Shown: piece by piece, positions 1 through 5,328 of the stretch
Layout: each line of letters begins with the position of its first letter
How positions within the stretch are numbered: position 1 is the stretch's first letter
Notes under the pieces: model-generated
Databases searched by the model: none
The model's input: only the letters and a program-made list of their open reading frames with translations
What the model was told of the DNA's origin: nothing
Made by a program: the position numbers and the translations under genes
Assembly: GCA_001817635.1 (NCBI GenBank)
Contig: MHIS01000012.1
Span: 1 to 5,478, forward strand
Direction: 5' to 3'
Length of the DNA: 5,478 bases
Origin: Candidatus Colwellbacteria bacterium GWA2_46_10
Lineage (GTDB): Bacteria > Patescibacteriota > Minisyncoccia > UBA6257 > Colwellbacteraceae

Positions 1-123
1 TTTTTCGCATACCAAAAGGCGATCAAAGACTATCTCGTCTACTACAACGGGAAACGGTTGCACCTGGGCATCGATCTTGTTCCTCCGCTTCAAAAAATCA
101 CCGAGGGTATTCCAAGCTATTGA
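1..123 (+). CDS. Insertion-sequence transposase, rve/DDE integrase core, C-terminal end only (5' end outside window)
   Basis: The first 41 codons, reading from base 1 to a TGA at 121-123, encode the last 40 residues of a protein. Residues 10-25 carry the pattern D-Y-L-x-Y-Y-N-x-x-R-x-H-x-G, followed by a P-P-L-Q turn. This is the typical C-terminal signature of the rve (DDE) integrase core in IS3- and IS481-like transposases, which cut and join DNA ends during transposition. The catalytic aspartates and glutamate lie upstream of the window, so it cannot be said whether the enzyme is intact. No terminal inverted repeat is recognisable in the 77 bases after the stop, so the element boundary is not placed. 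The gene converges on the 308-residue gene, with a terminator hairpin between them. The family call is fairly firm; the IS family assignment is tentative. Confidence 0.75.
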   Translation, partial: FFAYQKAIKDYLVYYNGKRLHLGIDLVPPLQKITEGIPSY

Positions 124-157
124 CCAGAGAACGAGGGTAGCGTTGTATAAATAAGTA

Positions 158-184
158 GGCCCCGTGGAAACGCTCCACGGGGCC
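158..184 (-). terminator. Rho-independent-type terminator hairpin between convergent genes
   Basis: Bases 158-168 pair perfectly with 174-184 (11 bp, very GC-rich, GGCCCCGTGGA against its complement) around a 5-base loop. On the - strand the hairpin lies 16 bases after the TAG of the 308-residue gene and is followed by a moderately T-rich run (TACTTATTTATA), as expected for intrinsic termination. On the + strand the following bases are only weakly T-rich. It probably ends the - strand gene mainly, and may also stop read-through from the transposase gene. Confidence 0.8.
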
Positions 185-200
185 TGGTTCTTGATTGAAT

Positions 201-1127
201 CTACATCTTTGACCCCCACCGCCTCCTTTTCTTGGGTTTCCTGCCGTAAAGGGTCTCCTTGTCGATAGGAAGGCCAGCAGTGACCTCTTGAACGACTTTG
301 GCCGCCTCATCTGCTTGGGCGTTGAATTTGTTGGTTTCATCGCGAGTCTTGGCAATTGCGACGAGCTGATCTCTGCGCGAACGGGCACGATTGCGCTCAT
401 CTTTCGCGGCAGTCTCTTCTTTCTCCAGTTCCGGGTCCGGATTGAAGCCGAAAAAGTGCATGAGCCTGTCCCCCATGGCCTTGTCGAGCTCCAAGAATCG
501 ATCCCTCAACTTCACAGCCATTTCATGAACGGGAATCTCACCCATTGTCTGGGTGATATCTCGGGACTCACGCAGGAGCTTCTTGAAGCGCTCTCCCTTC
601 CAGATGTTTGCATCTGGCATCTCAGTGGGTTTGCCGCCTCCCTGCGCGACATCGGTGACGATTGAAGCAACTTCGTCGTAGAGAGGTTCAATCGCCTCTT
701 CCGCGCGTTCCACCTCTTCCTGGGTGAGAGTTCCATTTGTCACCAATGTGCGTGCGCGCAAAGCACGCCTGACGGCGAACTCCTCGGCATCAGCAAAAAG
801 GATGCTGGCCGCGAAATCCGGCATGTCGATGAGGATCTTCTCGAAGATGGTGATGGTGGCCTCACGCTTGAACCTCTTGTTGATGACGCGCTCCAAAGAG
901 CCACGCGTAGAAGCGAAGATACGCTCCGCATATTCACGTTGCTCCTCGTCAGTGAATTCGATATTGAAACGCTCGCGTAGCCAAAAAGCGAAGGCTTCGG
1001 CCATGGCGCGCCATTCCGGATCACCAGCGCTGATCAGTGCGCCCCAGAAGACGCCACTCTTGGATATCTGCGTGAGAGCATTTGTGATCCATTCCATGAA
1101 CCCTTCAGGCGTTCCTGGTGTAGTCAT
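201..1127 (-). CDS. Uncharacterised helix-rich charged protein, 308 aa
   Basis: This reads from an ATG at 1127 down to a TAG at 201. An AGGGGG Shine-Dalgarno-like element at 1136-1141 lies 8 bases before the start and supports it; Met11 is a possible later start. No family is recognised. The protein looks soluble, with no signal peptide or membrane segment. It is rich in Glu, Arg, Lys and Ala and should be almost entirely alpha-helical. A Gly-Gly-Gly break around residues 163-165 separates an N-terminal half from a C-terminal half. Residues 231-285 are highly charged and could form a coiled coil. The tail at residues 295-308 is strongly basic (R-K-P-K-K-R-R-R-W), suggesting contact with nucleic acid or another acidic partner, which is inference only. 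Its codons favour G or C in the third position. It lies between a transposase remnant and a tRNA gene and ends at a strong terminator, so it may be accessory or acquired. That it is a real gene is well supported; its function is unknown. Confidence 0.75.
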   Translation of the reverse strand: MTTPGTPEGFMEWITNALTQISKSGVFWGALISAGDPEWRAMAEAFAFWLRERFNIEFTDEEQREYAERIFASTRGSLERVINKRFKREATITIFEKILIDMPDFAASILFADAEEFAVRRALRARTLVTNGTLTQEEVERAEEAIEPLYDEVASIVTDVAQGGGKPTEMPDANIWKGERFKKLLRESRDITQTMGEIPVHEMAVKLRDRFLELDKAMGDRLMHFFGFNPDPELEKEETAAKDERNRARSRRDQLVAIAKTRDETNKFNAQADEAAKVVQEVTAGLPIDKETLYGRKPKKRRRWGSKM

Positions 1128-1142
1128 TTGGGTTGCCCCCTA

Positions 1143-1170
1143 TCTTTATCGGCGGTATTGGTATTCTCAA
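1143..1170 (-). promoter_or_regulatory. Weak candidate promoter for the 308-aa gene
   Basis: On the - strand TTGAGA (1165-1170, 5 of 6 to the -35 consensus) is followed after 16 bases by TAAAGA (1143-1148, only 3 of 6 to the -10 consensus). It lies in the 53-base gap between the tRNA 3' end and the ATG. Transcription from the upstream tRNA promoter is an equally good explanation, since both genes point the same way and no terminator is visible between them. Confidence 0.25.
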
Positions 1171-1180
1171 GATGCGACAG

Positions 1181-1261
1181 TGGGCAGGAGAGGACTCGAA
1201 CCTCCACGTCTTGCGACACTAGGTCCTAAACCTAGCGCGTATACCATTTCGCCACCTGCCC
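1181..1261 (-). tRNA. tRNA-Leu (anticodon UAG)
   Basis: The - strand folds into a complete class II tRNA of 81 nt. The acceptor stem GGGCAGG (1255-1261) pairs with CCTGCCC (1182-1188). The D arm is GCG/CGC with the loop GG. The anticodon stem CTAGG/CCTAG encloses the loop TTTAGGA with anticodon TAG at 1226-1228. The long variable arm has a GTC-GCAA-GAC hairpin. The T arm has loop TTCGAGT, with one G-U pair in its stem. The discriminator base is A, as usual for leucine. The long variable arm and UAG anticodon together identify leucine, decoding CUA and, by wobble, other CUN codons. The 3' CCA is not encoded (the next bases are CTG), so it must be added by CCA-adding enzyme. It lies 32 bp downstream of the recombinase gene on the same strand. 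Confidence 0.95.
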
Positions 1262-1273
1262 GTCTATCAAACT

Positions 1274-1302
1274 ACATTATTAAAAGACCAGAGCTAACGC
1301 AA
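1274..1302 (-). promoter_or_regulatory. Candidate tRNA-Leu promoter
   Basis: On the - strand TTGCGT (1297-1302, overlapping the last codons of the recombinase gene) is followed after 17 bases by TAATGT (1274-1279). The -10 box ends 12 bases before the mature tRNA 5' end, a reasonable distance for a short 5' leader removed by RNase P. The -35 box matches consensus at only three positions, so the call is weak. The tRNA may instead be co-transcribed with the recombinase. Confidence 0.3.
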
Positions 1303-2187
1303 CCTACGTCCGTGGAAACTTTTGTGAACCTCCTTCAATTCTCTGTTGGTAACGTGAGTGTATATCTGAGTGGTTGAGATATTGGAGTGTCCGAGAAGCT
1401 CTTGGACACTTCTTAAATCCGCGCCGTTTAAAAGGAGATCGGTGGCGAACTGATGTCTTAACTGGTGAGGGGTGACTTTGCCGGTGATACCAGCGGCACG
1501 TGCATATTTGTTTACTAACCTCTGGACTGTTCGGGGGTTGATGCGCCCTAGAATCTTTGGATCTTTGCCATGGGAGATGCTGATAAAAAGTGGTTCGTCC
1601 GCATCCTGGCGTTTGTCGAGATAGTTTTTGATTGCCGCGCGCGCCCTATCAGAAAGGAAGACCACCCTCAACTTTTCCCCTTTCCCGCGAATAGTTATCT
1701 CGCCTCGGCTAAGGTTAATAAATCTATCTAACGAGCAAAGTTCCGAAACACGCATGCCGGTAGAGAAAAGCGTTTCCAAAATGGCTCTATCCCGCAATGA
1801 CTTTAGGGAACCCCCTTGGGGGGCATTGAGAAGGCGTTCCACATCGTCATATTCCACTATTTTTATTTGTCTCTCAGGAATTTGGGGGAGTTCCACCCTT
1901 TCGGGAGTTACCGTCTTTATTCCCTCCCTTGCTAGATATTTGAGGAAGTTCCGGATCACAATTACGTGATACGCCTGGGTGCGTTTTTTGAGATTCACCT
2001 CTGGGTTTGCGAGGTATACCCTGAAGCTACGGATGCTAGGCTCACTGATATCCGAGACGCTTTTGATATTCTCTTGCCTTATAAATCTCACCAAACAGCG
2101 CTCGTAATTGCGGCGGGTAGCGGGGGAACGATTCTTTTCCACGTCCAAATAGTCCAGGAAGTTTTTGAGGGCTTCTTTTGCGTCCAC
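1294..2187 (-). CDS. xer: Tyrosine recombinase, XerC/XerD-like, 297 aa
   Basis: This is a complete integrase of the lambda-integrase/Xer family, which cuts and rejoins DNA through a 3'-phosphotyrosine. Xer proteins resolve chromosome dimers at dif sites near the terminus. Residues 1-90 form the SAM-like core-binding domain, starting with the typical pattern of a short helix, V-E-K-N-R-S and T-R-R-N-Y. Residues 110-290 are the catalytic domain. All active-site residues are visible: Arg146 in T-G-M-R-V-S-E-L, Lys169 in R-G-K-G, His241 and Arg244 in H-Q-L-R-H, His267 in L-L-G-H-S, and nucleophile Tyr276 in Q-I-Y-T-H-V. The length is typical of XerC/XerD (about 300 aa). The start is GTG at 2185-2187: an in-frame TAA lies 4 codons upstream and there is no earlier start. 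No Shine-Dalgarno sequence is present, but a promoter -10 box lies just ahead of it, so the mRNA may be leaderless. The neighbouring housekeeping genes favour a chromosomal Xer over a phage integrase; XerC and XerD cannot be told apart here. Confidence 0.93.
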   Translation of the reverse strand: MDAKEALKNFLDYLDVEKNRSPATRRNYERCLVRFIRQENIKSVSDISEPSIRSFRVYLANPEVNLKKRTQAYHVIVIRNFLKYLAREGIKTVTPERVELPQIPERQIKIVEYDDVERLLNAPQGGSLKSLRDRAILETLFSTGMRVSELCSLDRFINLSRGEITIRGKGEKLRVVFLSDRARAAIKNYLDKRQDADEPLFISISHGKDPKILGRINPRTVQRLVNKYARAAGITGKVTPHQLRHQFATDLLLNGADLRSVQELLGHSNISTTQIYTHVTNRELKEVHKSFHGRRLR

Positions 2188-2192
2188 CCATA

Positions 2193-2225
2193 GATTTTAC
2201 GACACTTCTAGGAAGACCGTAAATC
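2193..2225 (-). promoter_or_regulatory. Promoter of the xer gene within an imperfect dyad
   Basis: On the - strand TTTACG (2218-2223) is followed after 18 bases by TAAAAT (2194-2199, 5 of 6 to the -10 consensus). The GTG start of xer comes 6 bases after the -10 box, so transcription should begin at or next to the start codon. The same stretch is an imperfect inverted repeat. GATTTTACG (2193-2201) is complementary to CGTAAATC (2218-2225) with one bulged base, and an inner TTC/GAA pairing closes at 2206-2214. The symmetry places both promoter boxes in matching arms and could be an operator. The promoter call is moderate and the operator role is inference. Confidence 0.45.
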
Positions 2226-2232
2226 CCAAGCC

Positions 2233-2261
2233 TTTACAAACCGCCGATTTCACGGTATTGT
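2233..2261 (+). promoter_or_regulatory. Promoter of rpsO and its operon
   Basis: TTTACA (2233-2238, 5 of 6 to the -35 consensus) is separated by exactly 17 bases from TATTGT (2256-2261, 4 of 6 to the -10 consensus). Transcription would start near 2268, giving a leader of about 25 bases before the first ATG of rpsO. It points away from the xer promoter, so the two genes are read divergently from a shared 105-bp region. Confidence 0.55.
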
Positions 2262-2279
2262 GGCTATGTTTGAAGTGCT

Positions 2280-2300
2280 GGAGCCTGCCTAAATGCAGGC
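2280..2300 (+). promoter_or_regulatory. rpsO translation-start hairpin with Shine-Dalgarno sequence
   Basis: GGAG at 2280-2283 is a Shine-Dalgarno sequence 9 bases before the ATG at 2293. Immediately after it, GCCTGC (2283-2288) pairs with GCAGGC (2295-2300) around a 6-base loop (CTAAAT). The G of the ATG and the last base of the Shine-Dalgarno sequence are therefore in or at the stem. Such a fold would limit ribosome access to this start. S15 represses its own mRNA through leader structures in several bacteria, and these differ between lineages. That this hairpin does so here is inference. Confidence 0.4.
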
Positions 2301-2580
2301 CAGATTTATCTCAATGCTTAGTCAAAAAAAGAAAGAAAACGTAATCAAGGAACACCGCCTGCACGATACCGATACCGGTTCAGCGGAGGTCCAGATCGCT
2401 CTCGCTAGCTCCCAGATAGACGAGCTCGCTTCTCATTTAAAGAAGCACCCTAAGGACAAACACTCCCGCAGGGGTCTTTTGGGGATGGTTAACAAAAGAA
2501 GGAAACTCCTCCAGTATCTTTTGAATAAAGCCCCTACTAACTACAAGAAAACAATTAAAAAGTTGGGACTTAAGCGGTAG
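2293..2580 (+). CDS. rpsO: 30S ribosomal protein S15
   Basis: S15 is a primary binder of 16S rRNA that nucleates the platform of the small subunit and contacts 23S rRNA in a subunit bridge. The protein shows the family pattern: D-T-G-S-A-E-V-Q-I-A near the N terminus, then H-P-K-D-K-H-S-R-R-G-L-L in the rRNA-binding region, K-R-R-K-L-L-Q-Y-L, and the closing L-G-L-K-R. Two starts are possible. ATG 2293 (95 aa) has a GGAG Shine-Dalgarno sequence 9 bases upstream, but the start is inside a hairpin. ATG 2314 gives 88 aa beginning M-L-S-Q-K-K-K, which matches the usual family length and N terminus but has no clear Shine-Dalgarno sequence. The longer form is given, and the shorter may be the functional protein. 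In the usually double-histidine K-D-H-H-S motif the first histidine is lysine here. The gene heads an operon with the NYN nuclease and pnp and is followed by a 63-base gap without a terminator. Confidence 0.95.
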   Translation: MQARFISMLSQKKKENVIKEHRLHDTDTGSAEVQIALASSQIDELASHLKKHPKDKHSRRGLLGMVNKRRKLLQYLLNKAPTNYKKTIKKLGLKR

Positions 2581-2590
2581 GGGGTATAAA
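2563..2590 (+). promoter_or_regulatory. Possible internal promoter before the NYN-pnp pair
   Basis: TTGGGA (2563-2568, inside the 3' end of rpsO) is followed after 16 bases by TATAAA (2585-2590, 5 of 6 to the -10 consensus); the overlapping TAAAAT at 2587-2592 would fit an 18-base spacer. A start near 2597-2600 would let the nuclease and pnp be expressed apart from rpsO, as the secondary pnp promoter does in E. coli. The AT-rich context makes chance matches likely. Confidence 0.3.
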
Positions 2591-2610
2591 ATAAAAGAGT
2601 CGTAAATTTA

Positions 2611-2639
2611 TTAAGCTCCGATAAATATAGGAGCAGTAA
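2611..2639 (+). promoter_or_regulatory. Hairpin masking the Shine-Dalgarno sequence of the NYN gene
   Basis: AGGAG at 2629-2633 is a good Shine-Dalgarno sequence 10 bases before the ATG at 2644. GCTCC (2615-2619) is exactly complementary to GGAGC (2630-2634), so the ribosome-binding site can be buried in a 5-bp stem with an AT-rich loop. An outer TTA/TAA pairing (2611-2613 with 2637-2639) could extend it. The stem is short, so the fold would be weak alone and might depend on temperature, a bound protein, or cleavage. It could also be a processing target. The pairing is seen; the function is inferred. Confidence 0.4.
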
Positions 2640-2643
2640 CAAA

Positions 2644-3177
2644 ATGGGTATTATTCCAAACAAAGAACAGCGCGTAGGCATCTTTATCGATATCCAGAAC
2701 CTCTATCATTCAGCCAAGAACCTCTACGGCGCGAGAGTCAACTTTGCGGAACTCGTCAAAAAGCTGGCTAAAGATCGTAAGCAGGTGCGCACTCTCGCAT
2801 ACGTTGTGCGCTCCGATCCTTCAACCGGAGAAGAGGCTTTCTTTGATGCCCTTGAGAAAAGCGGTATTGAGTTGCGCAGCAAAGACATCCAGATATTTTC
2901 AAGTGGAGAAAAAAAAGCAGATTGGGATGTGGGGATTGCGGTGGATGCCATCCGTATGGCCTCCATGTATGATATTGCCATCATAGTCTCAGGAGATGGA
3001 GATTTTCTGTCCCTAGTGAAATACCTTCAATGGGGTTTGGGCAAAGGGGTGGAGGTGGCCGCTTTTGGGAAAACTACCAATGCCGCCTTGCGTGAAGCAG
3101 CGGACACCTTTGTTGACCTAGACAGCCTGCCTAAGGTAGTGTTTAAGGCACCCACTAAAACTTTGAACAAAAAATAA
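2644..3177 (+). CDS. NYN-domain (LabA/DUF88-like, PIN-fold) putative ribonuclease, 177 aa
   Basis: NYN proteins are PIN-like metal-dependent nucleases that usually cut RNA. The domain spans about residues 10-160. It shows the conserved acidic set: Asp16 with Asn19 in F-I-D-I-Q-N-L-Y, Asp95 and Asp101 in the W-D-V-G-I-A-V-D helix start, and Asp118 and Asp120 in V-S-G-D-G-D-F. These are the residues that hold the catalytic metal ions in the family, so an active enzyme is expected. The C-terminal 20 residues are basic (K-A-P-T-K-T-L-N-K-K), perhaps for RNA contact. There is no membrane segment or signal, so it should be cytoplasmic. The start has AGGAG 10 bases upstream. The stop TAA overlaps the ATG of pnp by one base, indicating translational coupling. 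This position between rpsO and pnp suggests a part in mRNA turnover or in control of the operon itself. The substrate is unknown. Confidence 0.88.
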   Translation: MGIIPNKEQRVGIFIDIQNLYHSAKNLYGARVNFAELVKKLAKDRKQVRTLAYVVRSDPSTGEEAFFDALEKSGIELRSKDIQIFSSGEKKADWDVGIAVDAIRMASMYDIAIIVSGDGDFLSLVKYLQWGLGKGVEVAAFGKTTNAALREAADTFVDLDSLPKVVFKAPTKTLNKK

Positions 3178-5276
3178 TGGATTTAGGCAGGAAGAGATTT
3201 ACTAAAGAAATCGGCGGCAGAGACCTCATCCTAGAGGTCTCTAATTTGGCGAGCCAAACTAACGCTTCCGTCATTGCAACCTATGGCCAGACCACTGTTT
3301 TAGCAACCGTGGTGATGGACAAAGAAGATCAGGACTCTGACTATTTCCCCCTAAGGGTGGACTATGAAGAAAAGTTTTACGCTGCCGGCAAGATCTTGGG
3401 TAGTCGCTATATGCGCCGCGAAGGAAGGCCATCGGATGATGCCGTTCTTTCGGGGCGTGTGGTAGATCGCGTGATCAGGCCTCTTTTTGATCAACATATA
3501 CGCAAAGGGGTACAGGTGGTGGTAACCGTACTTTCGTATGATGGAGAAAACGATCCAGACTTTGTGGCCTTGATGGCAGCCTCTTCCGCCTTAGCCATTT
3601 CAGATATTCCTTGGGGAGGACCCGTCGCCGGTTTGCGGGTTGCCAAGACGGATAAATTTATCGTGAGCCCTACTAACAGCGATGTGGGAGAAGTTGCTAA
3701 AGGAAAGTTTGATGCCTTTATCGCTGGTACCGCTGAGAGAATAAATATGATTGAGCTAGGCGGGTATGAAATAACGGAGGAAGATGTAGCTAAGGCCTGT
3801 GAATTGGCACTCGTTGAAATAAAAGAGCTGGTGGATTTCCAGAATGAGTTAGTAAGAGATCTAGGGGAAAAAAAGGTGACCTTGGACATTCCCGAAGCCC
3901 CGGAAAATCTTGTAAACGAAGTTAGAAACTTTTTGGGAGGGAAACTGGAGGAGGCCATATACACAACAGAAAAGAAGAAAGCTGAAGAATTACAGCATGC
4001 GTTGAAACAATCCTTGATAGAGCACCTCCAATCGAAGGGGTTTAGCGAAGAAGATCTAGTTCATATTCCAAATATACTGGAGGAAGAGACGGACGTCCTC
4101 ATCAAAAGAAACATTTTAGAACAAGACAGACGTCCTGACGGCAGGGGGTTGGACGAAGTGAGGGATCTATATGCGGAAACGGGGACTCTCCCGCGCATGC
4201 ACGGATCTGCCATATTTGTGCGTGGCGACACTCAAGCTTTAGCCATTACGACTCTCGGCGGCCCAGGCGATGAACAGTTAGTGGAGAATGTTGAATTCTC
4301 GGGTAAACGCAGGTTCCTGCTCCATTACAACTTCCCTCCATATTCGGTAGGAGAAGCCAAGGCATCCAGGGGACCGGGTAGGCGGGATATCGGACACGGA
4401 GTGCTCGCCCACAAAGCTCTTGAACCATTGATGCCCAAGAAAGATGAGTTTCCATATACCGTAAGGGTTGTCTCAGAAATTCTTTCTTCCAATGGGTCAT
4501 CTTCTATGGCTACCGTATCGGCTTCCAGCATGAGCTTAATGGATGCGGGTGTGCCTCTTAAGGCTCCCGTTGCCGGTATCGCTATGGGATTAGTTTTAGA
4601 TGAAAGCGGTAAATATAAGATTCTTACAGACATTCAGGGTCCGGAAGACCACTATGGCGGTATGGACTTCAAGGTTGCCGGTACTAAGGACGGTATCAAC
4701 GCAGTTCAGTTGGATGTGAAAGTAGATGGACTTACCCTGGAGATGATTAGGGAAACCCTATCCAAAGCCACCAAAGCTCGCCTGCACATTCTCCAAGTTA
4801 CTAATGCGGTAATCGATAAGCCTCGCAGCGATCTTTCTCCATACGCTCCGCGTATTCTGGTAACTAAGATCTCTCCAGATAGAATTGGTGAACTCATCGG
4901 CCCTGGAGGCAAGGTGATTAATGGTCTTATTGAAGAAACGGGCGTGGATTCTATTGACATTGATGACGACGGCACCGTTATGGTAACTACTCCGGATGCG
5001 AAGAAAGCGGAGATCGCGATTGCGCGCATCAATGCCATGATGAGGGAGTATGCAGTAGGAGAAATGGTGGAAGGAGATATCATTAAACTCCTTGATTTTG
5101 GTGCGATAGTTGATTTGGGAGGAGGCAAAGATGGTATGGTCCATATTTCTGAATTTAAAGACGCTTTTGTAAAAGATATTAAAGAAGTTGCCAAAGAAGG
5201 GGACCACGTGAAAGCCAAAGTTATTAGTGTAGAGAACGGCCGTATCGGGTTGTCCGTCAAGAGAGTTAAAGAATAA
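3177..5276 (+). CDS. pnp: Polyribonucleotide nucleotidyltransferase (PNPase), 699 aa
   Basis: PNPase degrades RNA 3' to 5' by phosphorolysis, releasing nucleoside diphosphates, and can also add tails in reverse. It works in the cytoplasm as a ring-shaped trimer. Domains in order: first RNase PH core (about 12-210), helical linker (240-310), second, catalytic RNase PH core (322-526), KH domain (556-617) with the G-P-G-G loop at 575-578, and S1 domain (627-697). Key motifs are present: R-R-E-G-R-P at 80-85, F-P-P-Y-S-V-G-E at 386-393, the phosphate-binding S-N-G-S-S-S at 438-443, and Asp491 and Asp497, which appear to match the metal-binding Asp486 and Asp492 of E. coli. The length is close to that of E. 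coli (711 aa), and the protein ends directly after the S1 domain with no extra tail. The ATG overlaps the preceding TAA (TAATG) and has no Shine-Dalgarno sequence of its own, so translation probably depends on reinitiation after the nuclease gene. No terminator is visible after the stop. Confidence 0.97.
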   Translation: MDLGRKRFTKEIGGRDLILEVSNLASQTNASVIATYGQTTVLATVVMDKEDQDSDYFPLRVDYEEKFYAAGKILGSRYMRREGRPSDDAVLSGRVVDRVIRPLFDQHIRKGVQVVVTVLSYDGENDPDFVALMAASSALAISDIPWGGPVAGLRVAKTDKFIVSPTNSDVGEVAKGKFDAFIAGTAERINMIELGGYEITEEDVAKACELALVEIKELVDFQNELVRDLGEKKVTLDIPEAPENLVNEVRNFLGGKLEEAIYTTEKKKAEELQHALKQSLIEHLQSKGFSEEDLVHIPNILEEETDVLIKRNILEQDRRPDGRGLDEVRDLYAETGTLPRMHGSAIFVRGDTQALAITTLGGPGDEQLVENVEFSGKRRFLLHYNFPPYSVGEAKASRGPGRRDIGHGVLAHKALEPLMPKKDEFPYTVRVVSEILSSNGSSSMATVSASSMSLMDAGVPLKAPVAGIAMGLVLDESGKYKILTDIQGPEDHYGGMDFKVAGTKDGINAVQLDVKVDGLTLEMIRETLSKATKARLHILQVTNAVIDKPRSDLSPYAPRILVTKISPDRIGELIGPGGKVINGLIEETGVDSIDIDDDGTVMVTTPDAKKAEIAIARINAMMREYAVGEMVEGDIIKLLDFGAIVDLGGGKDGMVHISEFKDAFVKDIKEVAKEGDHVKAKVISVENGRIGLSVKRVKE

Positions 5277-5284
5277 ATCTTCTA

Positions 5285-5293
5285 TTATCCACA
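5285..5293 (+). other. Consensus DnaA box
   Basis: TTATCCACA matches the high-affinity DnaA 9-mer exactly and lies 8 bases after the pnp stop codon, in a 52-base intergenic gap. It is a single box; no second clear copy or AT-rich unwinding region is seen nearby, so this is not called an origin. It could be a DnaA-dependent regulatory site, since it sits about 22 bases ahead of the next promoter -10 box, or simply a chance match. Confidence 0.35.
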
Positions 5294-5311
5294 AAGCGTC
5301 TAGGCCAGGTG

Positions 5312-5320
5312 TGCTAATAT
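5312..5320 (+). promoter_or_regulatory. Extended -10 promoter of the downstream gene
   Basis: TGCTAATAT is an extended -10 element (TG, one base, then TAATAT, which matches the -10 consensus at 4 of 6). There is no good -35 box at the normal distance, as is common for extended -10 promoters. The ATG at 5329 follows 8 bases after the -10 box, so the transcript would start at or one or two bases before the start codon and be leaderless. Confidence 0.5.
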
Positions 5321-5328
5321 AAACGTAT

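Noticed and set aside
121..150. Read-through of the TGA at 121-123 as in recoded lineages (code 25)
   Set aside because: The transposase ends at a natural family length at this TGA, and none of the other complete genes carries an in-frame TGA. The standard code is sufficient.
724..1377. Long open frame on the + strand spanning the tRNA gene
   Set aside because: It runs antisense to the 308-aa gene and straight through the tRNA, has no ribosome-binding site, and its protein shows no coherent domain. It is a shadow of the real gene.
1806..1825. C-run/G-run inverted repeat (CCCCCTTGGGGGG) as a possible terminator or operator
   Set aside because: It lies inside the recombinase coding sequence, at the Pro-Gln-Gly-Gly codons, with too short a loop and no T tract. 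It is explained by the protein sequence.
2136..2144. TTTTCCACG as a second DnaA box
   Set aside because: It differs from the consensus at two positions and lies within the xer coding region, far from the perfect box. No cluster is formed.
1294..2187. The tyrosine recombinase as a phage or genomic-island integrase
   Set aside because: Length and motifs fit XerC/XerD, it is divergent from rpsO, and no phage genes lie nearby. A chromosomal Xer role is simpler, though not proven.
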